A DNA stretch of 64,000 nt from Onchocerca lupi (lineage: Eukaryota; Nematoda; Chromadorea; Rhabditida; Onchocercidae): the NCBI GenBank assembly GCA_028564675.1, contig JAOVVO010000138.1, positions 79,632 to 143,631 on the forward strand, given 5' to 3'. Each line of letters starts with the position of its first letter. Positions within the stretch are counted from its first letter, which is position 1. Below the pieces are notes generated by a model. The model was not told the origin of the DNA. It did no database searches and saw nothing but the letters and a program-made list of their open reading frames with translations. The position numbers and the translations under genes are program-made. Positions 1 through 12,479 of this stretch are shown here, one piece after another.

Positions 1-44
1 TCAATTCACAAGTTAGTATACTAATATTTTATTCTTTTTGTAAT

Positions 45-76
<32 letters not shown>

Positions 77-2751
77 GAAAGATTTCAATAATGCCTTTCA
101 AGAAATTAACAGTCCAATATTTAGAAATTTGGTAATTAAAAAAAAAAAAAGAAAAACTTGTTCCGGTGTTTAAAGAATCCAAAAAGTGCTATTGCAGTCG
201 TATCCTATTGCTTTATGCTTAGCTCAGCTTTTATTTCCCTTTCTTAAAATAATTCGTTGCAGTGATAATTTTACGCTTATTGACATTTCATACTTTAGAA
301 AATGGTTTGGATCACTCAACTTATTCACCCGTTAAACAGGACTTATTTGTGTGCTTCACTCATTGCTTTGTAGAAAAAAAAAAAAAACTAACCACTATAT
401 TCTGGCCAACACTTTTTTAGCGAGGAATATCTGATCTTTTCTTGGAAGATATCAAATTTGTTCAAGAATAAAACGATGGACGAATTCTTGAAATAGTCGC
501 TTTGTGCAATCGTTTTAAAAATTTGCTGGCTTTGTATCATACGGTTCTACATTTAATAATAAAATTAGTCTTTTGCTATAATAAAAAAGATTAAGCATAT
601 TTTAAATGCAGAATCAGTTGCATATTTCAAAATTTGTGACTTCCTAACCTCTTGACCAAATGCGAATCCCGAATTAAATAATGGCAAGCACTGGCTTAAT
701 TAAATATGCTTAAAACTTCTTATTGAAATGGTTTATCTGGTAAGTTCTTTTAAGTTTCAGTCCATAAAATTGGCTTCAGCCACTTCAAACAATTTTACAC
801 CGTTCATCATTATACGAGAATGGTTGTATGCTATTAAAGCACAATCGTCCCTTCAAGAAACTTGACACATCAAACAAATTAAGAAAGCACTAGTAATGTT
901 GCATCTAGCAGAATCATCTGATAACTGCAAATCGTGAGTTTTTTTAAGATTTCTGTCCCAGGTAATTTAGGACGTGAAAGAGATAAAGGGAGATGTGCAA
1001 TGATCGTGGGCGACTTACTCGTTTTTCATCTTCCGGATCAGCTTGGTCAAATTCACTCATTGCTACAACAAATAGTACCATACTAACGTCATCGAAACAA
1101 TGAATCCATTTGCGCCTTTCTGAACGTTGTCCACCAACATCAATCATCCTTAAAAACTCCAATTCTGACATTATTGATCATGCGGTAATTAATATATAAT
1201 GGTAAATGATAAATAAAATAAACTGGCTTGTATCAAGTAAAAGGTTCGGGTCATTGACTATCATGCTAAGTGAGTAAATGTGACAGTTTTAATGGAATTT
1301 TTATACTAGAAAAGTGAATAAATGAACAGAATCCATACTTGAAATCGACTTTCTTGTATATGAAATTGATTTCATGTATACCAGAAGTTTGAAAACGACA
1401 TTGCAGGATATCTTGTATTGTCGGAGAATAATTAGGTGATGTAATCCTTCCAAGACTATTCATAAAGCTGCAATATTATCTCTTAATTGTCTGTAACACT
1501 GGGAAATTCTGAAAAAAAAAAGCCAAACAAGAAGATTAGCATAAGTTTTTGTATATTCTGCAACAGTTAAGGGAAAATTATGACGAACAATTTGGCATTA
1601 TCGAGTAGTTGATAACTGAAACGCCTTTCGTAAACAAGTTGGACACCACTACTCTGCCAAATTTGTTGAATAATTTCAGCCATTTCACGCGATATTACAA
1701 TTTCAGCATTTTCCGAATCCGAATCGATTTCTTCATAAAATTTCATAAATATGTTTACTTTTTCCTGAAATTGTTTGACCTCCATTGGTATATGTTCATC
1801 ATAAGTTAAAGGATATGCAGTTATTTTAATAAGTTTACAAATCTAAACGCCGGTAACAATGTAATATTATCTAAATAACGCCCGTAAAAGCCGGATAAAG
1901 AAGACCTGTATGACATATTCATGTACAATCCGATACGTTTCACATACTCGAAGCATTGTTGCCATTGAGTCAACGATATTTCGTAAAATTGATTGTCGAT
2001 AACAACATTTGTCCTTCTCAGTGAAACCATTAAGATGCAATATCCTATATCGTTTAATACTGCTCCAGTTATCATGAAGATCCGCAAAATGCAATGTTTA
2101 TAGAAAGCTCACTTTGTCTGCTACTTGCGTGCAACTTGTATTTGTGTGCATGTGGATTACTTTTGGAAATATTTGGGAAAAAATTTCTAATGTTTCACTT
2201 TTTTTATTGTCAACAAAACAATAATTTTAGTGAAATGTAAAATACAACAAATAATGAACCTCATTTGTTTAAGTATCGTCGTTTTGCCACATTCTGAACC
2301 GCCTGAAAATATAGTTTTTACCGATTAATCAAAGTTGGATGTCAGAATTTTAAATTTATTAAACTTTCAAAGCGAAATTTCGGTATCTTTTCTTTTTTCT
2401 TTGTTATTACAGTATGTTTTGAGAAGTCAATTCTTTCCCTCTTTCGAACTAATGAGCAAGTTAATTTGACTGATTATTTTAAACTACTTCTGTTTCGGAT
2501 TAAATTACGACTGTGAAAGAATTCGACATAAAGATAAGAAAATTCATGTAGAAATGATTCCGCTTTTTGTAAAACTTCCCTAACAATAAAATCTTGAAAA
2601 TATTCATATTCTCCAGTTTTTCTTTTTGCAGTTGTTTGTCGATTTGTTTAGAAGATTTTTCTGATAACTTCTTTGTTACTCCAGCCTCTGAAGATACTCT
2701 TCCTTCAGCGGCAGCGCTGATTTGATGATGATTGCTTGCTGCACTGCCCAT
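1..2751 (-). CDS. Heterotrimeric G-protein alpha subunit, 3' end missing (nematode GPA/ODR-3-like)
   Basis: G-alpha proteins are membrane-attached GTPases that relay GPCR signals; the nematode-specific class acts mostly in sensory neurons. Seven exons can be joined in phase: 2751-2580, 2302-2260, 2044-1906, 1764-1589, 1467-1339, 1148-1019 and 546-393, giving about 314 of the usual ~355 residues. Visible motifs are an N-terminal MGS (myristoylation), the P-loop GGSECGKTT, the switch I arginine in QCRFQTSG, switch II DVGGQRSERRKW and the base-recognition motif LFLNKFD. The P-loop Cys (GECGK type) and ILHLNGFTE resemble ODR-3 more than Go or Gq, as I remember that family. The C-terminal exons (TCAxD motif and receptor-binding tail) are not seen in 1-392 and presumably lie beyond the window. 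Intron 1 starts with GG instead of GT at 2579-2578. Family certain, orthology not. Confidence 0.9.
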
Positions 2752-4129
2752 TTTGGCTACTTCTATAAATGAAAAGAATCCATTTTTAAATTCATCAATT
2801 TTCAATTTATTAGTAGATTTAATTTGAATTCTTGACAGTATACATAAAAAAAACATTAAGTGAAGGAAGAAGAAGGATCAGGATGGAAAAGAAGAGGATA
2901 CCAATTTGTTAGGGAAGTTTATCACATCTATTCATGACTGAATCAATAAAAAACGAAAACAAATGGCTATAAATATCGTTTCATATTAATACTGGTGATT
3001 CTATAAACTGAAGGATGATTAACATATCAGCTGATTGAAATATTTCAAAAGTCCAATGCAATTTTTGGTATGCTGAAAATGATTTTCAGATTGAAACAAA
3101 GAATTATGACCATAGACTTAACTGATTTGCCTAACGTGTTCACAAAACCTGCCAAATCTTTACGTAGCAAATTTTCAGAATGCACTTTTTTTGCAATTTT
3201 CAAACACATGAAATAAATTAGCTAAATCTTATAATTTCTGGCTTTTTTCTCTTCCGTAATACGGAACTCTGATGTTGAGTCCTAAGACATGAACCACAAA
3301 TCTATAGAAATGCTTTTGAAGAAATTCGAATCAGCAAAAGTTGGAGTGAAGTTAAATACCAAGTTTGAAATATAAATAGAAATAAAATTAGTGATAAGCT
3401 CATTTCCATCATACACACATGTATCAAACATATAAGCATAGATATACAACTACATCTCTCTCATATACACGCTTCAGTTGCTAAGGAAAACGTCAAGAAA
3501 ATCAGAAGAATTGAGATTTATTACATCTGGTGGAGACAAATCGTTGACTAATAAAATGTACGACACTGACTAATTAAAATTATAATCAATGAGATTTTCC
3601 TCTATGAATAACTAAAGTATGTAAGAAACAACACATTAATGTTATCTTCAATTTCTAGCACTTATATGGCCTTAGGAAATTAATGCATACATGATTTTGA
3701 AATATATCGTAGAATAAGGTCTTTTCGTGGAATTCAAAGAAATCTTTCTTTGTATTCAAATTTTTTTCTATTTAAGCCATTTATTTAATGTCATTTTGTC
3801 AGAAATCCAGAAAATCCATTCCGGTTGGCTATCATCGAGATGCTTTTTTTTTGTAACAATTCATTTGTATTAACTACTGCCGAAAAATCTGCTAATATCT
3901 GAATAAATGGTGTCATGTGAACAAGAAAAGCGGAAACGGTATTCCGAGAACTGCATTTTTGAATGGGTAGATTGATTATTTACTTAGATCAGTTAAGTGA
4001 GTTCAATTGTTGAAGAAATTCTGAGAATCTTTAATGCATGATCAAAGACTACATAATTTATTGTAATGTGAATAAAAATGTAAAAAATTTACAAATTGTG
4101 AAATATATAAGAGAGTTAGGTAATTAGTA
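2752..4129. other. Intergenic, no gene seen
   Basis: This is the stretch upstream of the G-alpha start and downstream of the glutathione peroxidase stop. It is AT-rich, stops are dense in all frames, and I see no conserved exon, RNA gene or repeat. The G-alpha promoter must lie here if the start at 2751 is right. Confidence 0.5.
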
Positions 4130-5579
4130 TTAATTTTCATGCTCCAATTCATCGATGAACGGCTTTACAGTAGTTCCCTGAATCCAAGTATTGGGATGAA
4201 AGCGATAGCGTGGACGGCCTTTCTTGTCAATCAAGAATTTTTCAAAGTTCCAGACAATATCATTCGTACCGATCGGATTGTACATCAGGTGGTGAAGATT
4301 TCCAATTACTGGTACTGTTTGCGGGAACGTTCCTATAAAAGAGTTTTTTCCAAAAATAATCATTACGTTCATGGAAAATGTCATCGCTACTCAACTTTTA
4401 GTAGGCGGTTCTTTATATTAAAAATATGTTTTGATAAACTCCTGTGTACTGAATTGTTTATGGAAAACAAATTTTTTGAGGCAGTAGAATGGATTGAAAT
4501 ATATGTGGAACCGGCTTTTCAAATCTTAAAAAAGATCCGAAACAAAAATGCAAAGTGTTTTCAATAACCGAAAAAAAAGAGCGATACCTTCAAAAATTTG
4601 TAAAGCGGATGATCATTTTCACCATTAACTTCGAGTTTACCGTAAATATGCATATTTTTCTGCGGTTCCCAACCATTTCCTGGTCTTACATGTTTCAAAC
4701 CATTTAATAACTCATGATTTTCTGCCGGTTCTTGCAAGAAAAATTGATTGCATGGAATCGCTAGGATTGTGAGCGTTCCATTGGAATTATGTTCGAGCAT
4801 AGGGTTGAAATCATTGTATTGAAAGATATATGCTAAAAATTTGTCATCTACTAAATGTAGAAATTAATAAAATGAAAGAAACCATATATGTTTCTCAGGG
4901 ATAAAATATCTTTAACTTTAGAAAAAAAAGTAAAGACAAACAGGAAAAAAGACTAGGAGTATGGACACATTTTCTGTTTTCACAATCTTCCTCACCAACT
5001 CATCCCTTATTCAAGAAAACCGCTTTACCACAGCTTCAACTTTCGATAAGAATAAATAAAATATTTCCTGAAAAAAGCGAACATTAATATAAATGAAAAA
5101 TGCACTTTATTTGAAATACAAATATTTTGGATGTTCTGAGAGAAAAAGAAAATAAATGTTTACCGCAATAAGTGGCAACATTAACGAGTAGAAGAACTTT
5201 GTCACGATATTTCGCTAAGCTTTTTTGTGAACCATCAAGTGTTTGAACTTGAAAATCGTACACTGTCTGATTGCTTAACTCACACTTTGTTATATTTGCG
5301 GATTTTGGAGCTGGAAATATGCAATTGGAATCTTTTTCCTCTTATATAAATGATGTTTTGAATAATCCTGAAGTTTTTCCTGGATAAAAAAAACTGTCGT
5401 ATATTTACGAAATTATTTTAATACAAATATATTATGTTTAATCTGGAGGCTTTCCATAATTGATCAATTTATATATCTTTTCATATCAATGTATAATTGT
5501 TAACAAAACTTCTTACCCAACTGTGCAACAATAAGTTGTGATAGTATCGCATATAATAAAATAAGAATTGTACGGACAT
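4130..5579 (-). CDS. Secreted (cuticular-type) glutathione peroxidase, with two apparent frame breaks
   Basis: Secreted glutathione peroxidases reduce lipid hydroperoxides; the filarial homologue is the major cuticular glycoprotein gp29. Four exons: 5579-5517, 5310-5164, 4832-4588 and 4332-4130. The active site reads NVATYC|AYIFQY across intron 2, so the nucleophile is Cys (TGC), not Sec. The Gln (IPCNQF) and the Trp/Asn pair (WNFEKF) of the catalytic tetrad are present, as are NSNGT and NLHHLMYNPIG. Two reading-frame faults occur. The hydrophobic signal peptide (ILILLYAILSQLIVAQL) is one base out of frame with the only sensible ATG at 5579. Exon 4 is one base short after the exon 3 end YKFLK. 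With both single bases restored the protein would be ~219 aa, normal for the family. It may be a pseudogene or carry assembly errors. Family assignment is very secure. Confidence 0.88.
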
Positions 5580-5910
5580 TTTCACAATATTTTTTGATAA
5601 TAAAACTAAAAATTTTTCATGTCACAACGCTCGTTGTACATTTCTATCCCTCAATAATTTCTATCACCAACTTCAAAATAAGCAGTGGAATATTAAATTT
5701 CACAACAAATTTTTAGTTTTATTGAAAGCAAAAATTTTTAATAAAAATGCTGAATATGGTAAGAAATTATTTAGAAGGTATCATGAGGGAGATATTTCTG
5801 AGATCATATTTAATAAGATTATAACTGTAAAAACTAATACCATTCAAAAGTTTTGCTTATGAGAATTATTTCCATTCTACAACAGATATCGCGTCACTAA
5901 ACTGTTCTGT

Positions 5911-5982
5911 ACTTGCGTAATTTTTAAGTGAAATAGAAAAACTAAAACTTGCGTAATTTTTAAGTGAAATAGAAAAACTAAA
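5911..5982. repeat. Perfect 36-bp tandem duplication
   Basis: A 36-bp unit beginning ACTTGCGTAATTTTTAAG is present twice, directly head to tail (5911-5946 and 5947-5982), with no difference between copies. The identity suggests recent replication slippage. It lies about 330 bp upstream of the glutathione peroxidase ATG. Confidence 0.9.
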
Positions 5983-8199
5983 AATTTCTCATTTATAAAC
6001 ATCATTAAAAATTTGCGCAAGTTGGCATTATTTCATTCCTTGTTTATGTCGATTATTTATAAGACCTTGGGAAAGAAAAGACTAAAAGTCATCAATGAAA
6101 CGGCTGAATTCAAAATAAAATTACACGATTTTGAGTTGTTTTCTGTTTTCAATTGCTATTGCAGTCATAAATTTCACTCTCTCAGTAATGATTTCTTTAT
6201 TAATTGTTTTATTTATGATAAAGCTCATCAAAATTAAGTATTGTTCAAAATCTTAAAGCTTCAAGCTCTGCGCACTGACCATCTTCGCGTATCTCAGATC
6301 GTAAGGACAGATAATAAAGAGAAAGGACTGTTCTACAACTAGGAAAAAAACTGTATTGATACAGTTTGTCACCAAACATTCAATAACATGTAAAGCTTGT
6401 TTTCCAGTGTTTGGGTGTGAAACCACCAAATCATTTATTCAGTTTGTATTTATACAGTTTTTATGAATCATTGTCTTATTTATCATCAATAAATAGCACA
6501 ACAGATGCGCTAGCAATAAATCTAATTTAAAATGAAAAGTAAATCGGAACTAAAATATGAAAATATTTGCAAAATGGAAGGGAATTATGGAGAAATAAAG
6601 GAAAGCAGCTAGTCCAAATGAATAGGGTGAACAAATACTTTCTCTAATGGTAGGTTATCGATATTTCTAATAACTATTAACTGATTCATATAAAGTAAAA
6701 CTTTGTTTCAGTCAGAAAAATAAAAAAATACAACTTCATGAATTTGGATTTCCATTTTTATAGCTTAGAATTCTTTTGGTTAGAACTTTTTGTAAATCCG
6801 ATAGTTCCGTAATATGTAAATCTTATTGATGGCATGCTAATTCTCAGTGATGCAAGAGTCGTCTAACTTTTTGATATCACTCAGGTCTCTTTCAGAAAAT
6901 ATTAGTTTGCAACTCTTGGAGCTTTGGACCAAGTACAGTTTTAAAAATGTAGAGAATGGGACTTGTGACAATGCCAAGGTGCGAAATTACCACATTTTAT
7001 TTATCATCACAGTTATTACAATCGTAATTGAAAAGATTAAACAGGTAAAAATAAATTTCGAAATTATGTGAAGGAAAGAGAAAAATGAAAGACCCGTAAT
7101 ATAATTTTTCATATCAAAATTGTTGCTAATTTACGTTTACATATTTTGTTTTATTGTCGAGAGTTGGATTCAATAGTAGATGCTGATCCACTAGAATTGG
7201 TATCACCAATTTCATTGTGTTTTGCAAATGATTATGATGCATAATGCTGTTCATTTTTTGAAAAAAAAAGTGGTATTGAATCAAAAAGATTTCAAGGAAC
7301 TTTAAAAGTTTTCTCGAAAATTGATAGAAGCTTACATCTAATAAATAAGCTTAATAAGAGCATCTGTGCTAACTATAAGTTCCGATAGTTATTTGTATAT
7401 TTTCTGTAACATTTTCGTATCGATGACAATAAATGTTTGTGAAAATTTTGATGAAATGAGACTATCAAATTCGCAATGCATGAGAATCTTAGTAGCTGTC
7501 AGATGCCGGTAGAAGTGAAGAAAATTTCTATTTAATTAGAAAAAAATACACACAGAAATTGTCCAGCAACTAAGCGGGTAAGTGGCAGTATAAAGGTAGG
7601 GAATATAAAATCGAGATCCATATCCCTCAAACAGATTAATATCTCATTAGTGAACTGAACACACCTATAAAGAGAGGAATTCGGGAACTAAATGAATTGA
7701 GGAATCTAAGAACTACTTAAGTACAACAATTTCTGAGATCATATATTTTTTCAAATGTGTTCTGAAAAAAATTTTAAAGCGCATTCGACTGGTTATTTTG
7801 TGAAAAGAAACTGATAACGAATGCCAGTCACTCAAAAAATTAATTTTTCAATAATAGAAAGCTGTATATAAAATTCTGCCCGCACATTTTTCCAACAAAA
7901 AATTTTAAATAACAACAGCAATCAAAACTGGCTTTTGAATTCTCTCCATGAACATAAGACATACAATTCGCAGCAAGAGTTGTGTTAGATGCTCTCAGAA
8001 TAAAAATATAACGATTATTATTCACTTAACTTCACTATTTTCCAAACAATTATGCTCTTAAAGACATAAATATTAAAAAATATGGTTGCACACATAAGGA
8101 AATCCATTGCTTATTTCCCAAAATTTCCAAACATTTTCGATGATATCAATCGAGAAATGTCAGAAAACGATAAAAGAACAAAGAGAGAGAGAGAAAGAA

Positions 8200-8305
8200 G
8201 AGAACGGTAGTAGTAATAATAAGGTAGTAATAATAATACAGGTAACTGCAGTAGTAGTAGTTCTAAAAGTATTTATAGTACTAGCAGTAGTATTAGCAGT
8301 AGAGT
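8200..8305. repeat. Impure trinucleotide (AGT/AAT) microsatellite
   Basis: Runs of TAG, TAA and AGT triplets alternate over about 100 bp. They create an artificial open frame on the plus strand that I do not regard as coding. A purer AAT run follows at about 8445-8467. Confidence 0.75.
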
Positions 8306-8882
8306 GAAATCAATGATTAGTATAATCGATAGAAGTTAGCAGAGATAACAATAATTGCTGAAGTATAAAACATATTAAACAATCGCGTTTTTTACATCTC
8401 TTTTCTGCATGTGCTCTTAGAAATGCGATAAACAACAATAAGTTGCAATAATAATAATAATAATAATTTTTTGATGCGTGTAAACTCAAACGAAAGTGAA
8501 ATAACCATCTGATTTCCGGCGTTTTTTGCTTCGTATTGGATTTGAACCATCGAAAGGTGGCTTATTCCTTAAGCAATACTTTCATCACGTGATTTTCATT
8601 TTCTGATTACACTGATAAAAATTCGTCGCAAATTTTAATTATCGTTATGTAAGTTAGTATTGGAGAATTTTCGCGAACAAATTTAAAGTATAAATGTCAG
8701 AAATTTTTTTCCTATGTTCAGAATAAGTGAAAAGTAAGTGAAAAAATGGGAGTTTATTTTTAATAATGCACGTAAAAATTATGGCTTTATTCAGAGAACA
8801 ATGATCATTTCTCATCAATTTACAGCATTAATTGCTTGTGAAGTAGGACTTGTTCTGACAGCAGTAAGATTCATTAAATTCA

Positions 8883-11800
8883 TTAAGTTCCGAATTCAAC
8901 CCACCTAGTTTGTCCTAATAGCCATGTTTTAAAATTTGCGTCCAATTTGCTTGGACTTTGTGTGACACCACCTTCAAACATCTCAATGGGACTCTTTCGC
9001 ACCCTATAAAAACAAGATTTCATCTTTTTTTTTTTTTTCATTTTTTTAAAATCTGAAATAGCCTAGCGAAGAAACTTTCAAAAATTCATAATACAGTCAA
9101 TGCCTTTTTTTGATATTAAAGCAGAAATCCACACACCATATAAACTAGCAGTGATAAAAATAACCTGTCATTGAAATTATGCCACAAAGCGACGATCAAT
9201 TCAGTGGCCATAATATCGCCAGCATGAGCACTTATCATTCTCATGCAAAAGACACCATCATATCCAAGAAATTTATGCACAAACTTTTTAACAGACTGCC
9301 GATCAGTTGCCAGATCCGTCGCTTTTAAATATTTTCGAATGAATTTCATATGCTAAAAAGAATTGTTCACTGAGAATTCATCTCACTGACATTGGAAGAT
9401 AATCTTTTTTCTAGACCTTTCGATATAATTGTTAATAATTTATATCCCTCGACTGCCGCTTTTTATCAAAGTAAACCGAAATCAGTACGTAATTAAGTGC
9501 AAATGCAACTATTTTGTCAGGATGTAACTGGCCATCGATAATGATATTTAGATGTATGCTTCTGTTAATCCAGTAATGTTCCAGAAATGTGAAGATGTTC
9601 CACATAACATTAAAAAAGTCAAAAGCAAAAAGAACATTTACTTGGCCTGGCAGAAATGACATGAGCATCCAGTGACCCACGGAAAACATGCTTACTATTG
9701 ATACCATGAAGTACCAAAACCACAGAAATAAAAATATTTTCTCATTGAACATATTTATCATCAGTACACATTGTACAGTATGATGATGAACATTACCGAG
9801 AACACGTACCTGAAATTTGCTGGTCATTTTAACGTGTTAAATGAACACATCATTGACAGCATTTCCTTAAGAATTAATTTCGAGTAACACTATACTTTCT
9901 TGAACATTTCTAACAACTCAATGATACAGTTTGTGGAAATTTATTTGATCAACAGAGCATACCTCAAAATCACACATGGTGACGCGGGGAAAATTACCGC
10001 TTACTTCCCATTCACGACCGTTGAGCAGATCCTTGAGTATGTGGAAACCATAAAAGATATTATCGGTGCCGAGGAAAGTGTTCAATAAAAATATCTGCCC
10101 AACAACATTAATCAGATATAGCGTTTTGATAAATACGTATAGGCAAGTCACGTAAGAACCCCACCGCTTACTGACACACATTCCAGACACATCTGTTACC
10201 TGAAATCTTGATAGTAAACAATCTTCTGCTTCCTTACTCTTTGCTATACTCGATTATCAATCCTAGATTGATCACATCGTTCATTTAAGGACTCTCATTT
10301 AATGCAGTGACCAAGTGCTCTAAGAAACAGTTTTAATTCTTTTATCATTTGATATTATTTATTTTTTACCTCCCTTTGTATTTCCAGGGCATCTTCCATA
10401 TGTCCAGCAATAGTTTGCACTGTAGCTGCTCTTGCATCTGCATCCATCATCCTTGCATCACAAGCCATTTGTGTTAGGCTTTGAACATTAATCCCTGAAT
10501 TCTGTCATCATTAAATTTCGGTAGTATTTAATTCCTTTTATTCACCGACTCACCAAGGTAAGGAGAAGTCGTGGCACTGGTATTTTATTTGGACAAGAAC
10601 TAAACGATATAACTGATCTAGACTAGTCATCTTCAGCAATAATGCTTTCTATATTTGATCGGATCGGTACTTCATCAATTGCTGTATTGATTTTTGCCTT
10701 CTAATATAACTTATTAATTCATCCGAAATATTTAATTAATGCTGTTCGATATTCGCACAATGGAACTTGATAAAAAGGAATTTTTTCAGAAATTTATTAG
10801 ATTGTTCAACTATTAAGTACATTTAAAGTCGTGATTTTGATTAAATAAGTCGTAAGTACTGGACTGTATGATGGTATGCATGTCGATGAAGTATGCATTT
10901 GAATTGATGGGAAGGTGTTCGGACGTAATAAGTTTTAAGATGCTTAAAAAAGCATCTTAAAATTAAACAAAAACGAGGGATAGGAAAAAAGATTTTTATA
11001 TGCAAATAACTTTTTCGGATAAAGGAATATGATGTTGAAGTTCGTTTCAAGAATGGCCTAAGAAGAAATCTGTCGAAAATAAATAAGAGGAATTATAACA
11101 GTTCATTAGGACCAATTCAAGAAGCATACTCACTTCTATCCCATATAAGTAAAACAACAAATTTACATTTAGAAAGATATGAATAACAGATTTTAACAAG
11201 AAAATGGCCTTCTAATTCATCTCTTCCAACTTCTTCCACATTTTCTTTTCCTATCTCAATAATTAGAAATGCTAATAAAGCTGGGATTCACCTGAGTGCC
11301 AGTGTAACAAACCTCTCCACATAATGCATGGAATGTAGAACATCAAAGCCTCAAGAGCGAGTACAAATGGTACCCATTGGTAGTAGCTAATTTGACGAGC
11401 CCTGAAATTGTTCTCCGGAAACTGACAAGATCTATCAGTAATGTAAATGGAATAAAAATATAAAAGCCATTTTAAAATATGCTTCTTCACGTTGAGAAAA
11501 AATACCTCCTATCGCCATACTCTAGCGGAAAAGCACTTGTTAAAGGCAAATAGTATGTATTTTCCACCCAACAATAGTTTTCTGTATACTGTTCCCATGC
11601 ATCCGTAAATTGTGCTGGTACCCAGCATTGGATTGGATACCCTGAAAATTTAAATATGTCTTCACAAATTTACATTTAAAGTAAAACAGCGAAACTGAAA
11701 TTTTGGATTCCACCAATGCACTTGCTTACATAATTAAAGTGAGAAGTTATTTGGGTGCTAAAATCTTAGCCCCTGCCTCACATCTTCTACACTGTTTAAA

Positions 11801-12479
11801 TGATATCTCAATCACTTATGATTCCGGAATTTTGTTTAGTCTTTTTCCGCAGCATTAAGTTTCCTTGAAATGTTGGGTAGAAACGAATAGTGAAAAGAGA
11901 GAGACAGTTCAAAAATCGTTAAGTGCAATGTGGATCCGATCGAATTTCTTCAATCAAAGTGTGATGGATAGGCGACACAAAAAGTCAACTCATGTAAAGC
12001 ATAGTTGATTGATGCTTTAGAAAGCAATAAGATTTATGGTGCAAACTTCTAAGCAGAGAACTTCTTTTGCTTCGTATCTTTCGCACTTGCCCATATCTAT
12101 TTCCCTGATAACTTAATCTTGTAGCTGCCTAGCAGCAAATAAAAATCATTAATTCAATTGAGATTTTAGCTTCTAGATTCATCTTTCCTAGCGTCTCGTC
12201 TCTAAGCTATGGAAGCAGTTGCATCATATTGTCATGAACCTTTTTTTTTCTTAAATAAACAGACTCCGGATAACGATTGATAAGAAACTCCGATGGGAAT
12301 GTGCAAACTGCTAATCAGCGAAAAAGAGAGAACTTACCAACATACTGTTTTGCAGAAACGATGATTGCGAATGCAAAAATAATGGCAGAGGTATAATGGT
12401 AATTGAGCTTATCAACAAAATCATCATCAACTCGCGGATGGAGCCCTTTAAAGATGGCCGCCAAGTAATAGAGCAGCAT
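8883..12479 (-). CDS. Innexin gap-junction protein
   Basis: Innexins form invertebrate gap junctions and hemichannels in the plasma membrane. Eight exons join without any phase conflict: 12479-12338, 11641-11506, 11401-11292, 10494-10370, 10199-9963, 9809-9642, 9352-9165 and 9003-8883, giving 408 aa, a normal length. Landmarks in order are the N-terminus MLLYYLAAIFKGLHPRVDDD, TM1 with SAKQYVG, the first extracellular loop with its two Cys (PIQCW and ENYCW), the innexin signature YYQWVPF before TM2, TM3 near YVTCLYVFIKTLYL, the second loop with FPRVTMCDFEVRVLG, and TM4 FLFLWFWYFMV. The start was taken at the ATG giving MLLYY; an in-frame stop lies just upstream, so an extra 5' coding exon is possible. 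The pattern is closest to UNC-7/UNC-9/INX-19 types from memory; the exact member is not assigned. The final exon could splice on at 8909. Confidence 0.95.

Larger units (their letters stand above)
5580..8882. other. Intergenic, no convincing gene
   Basis: AT-rich sequence between the glutathione peroxidase start and the innexin stop. It contains a perfect 36-bp tandem duplication near 5.9 kb and impure trinucleotide repeats near 8.2-8.5 kb. A 74-codon plus-strand open frame at 6847-7071 has no family resemblance and no clear splice context, so I do not call it a gene. Confidence 0.45.

Noticed and set aside
49..76. Long poly-T/poly-A runs (also 21455-21470, 49170-49196, 53699-53722) as retrotransposon tails
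   Set aside because: No element body or target duplication is seen beside them; simple homopolymers are expected in such DNA.
759..823. Minus-strand stretch in G-alpha intron 6 reading RIMMNGVKLFEVAEANF, similar to the start of exon 7
   Set aside because: It could be an alternative exon, but the available acceptor gives the wrong phase, there is no donor, and the real exon 7 at 546-393 fits perfectly.
7165..7225. Minus-strand C-terminus-like stretch GDTNSSGSASTIESNSRQ
   Set aside because: Only about 20 codons, no acceptor in front and no partner exon.
8510..8600. Box-B-like GGATTTGAACC (minus-strand tRNA T-loop motif)
   Set aside because: The T stem does not pair fully and no D arm or clean anticodon stem can be drawn; at most an old tRNA-derived fragment.
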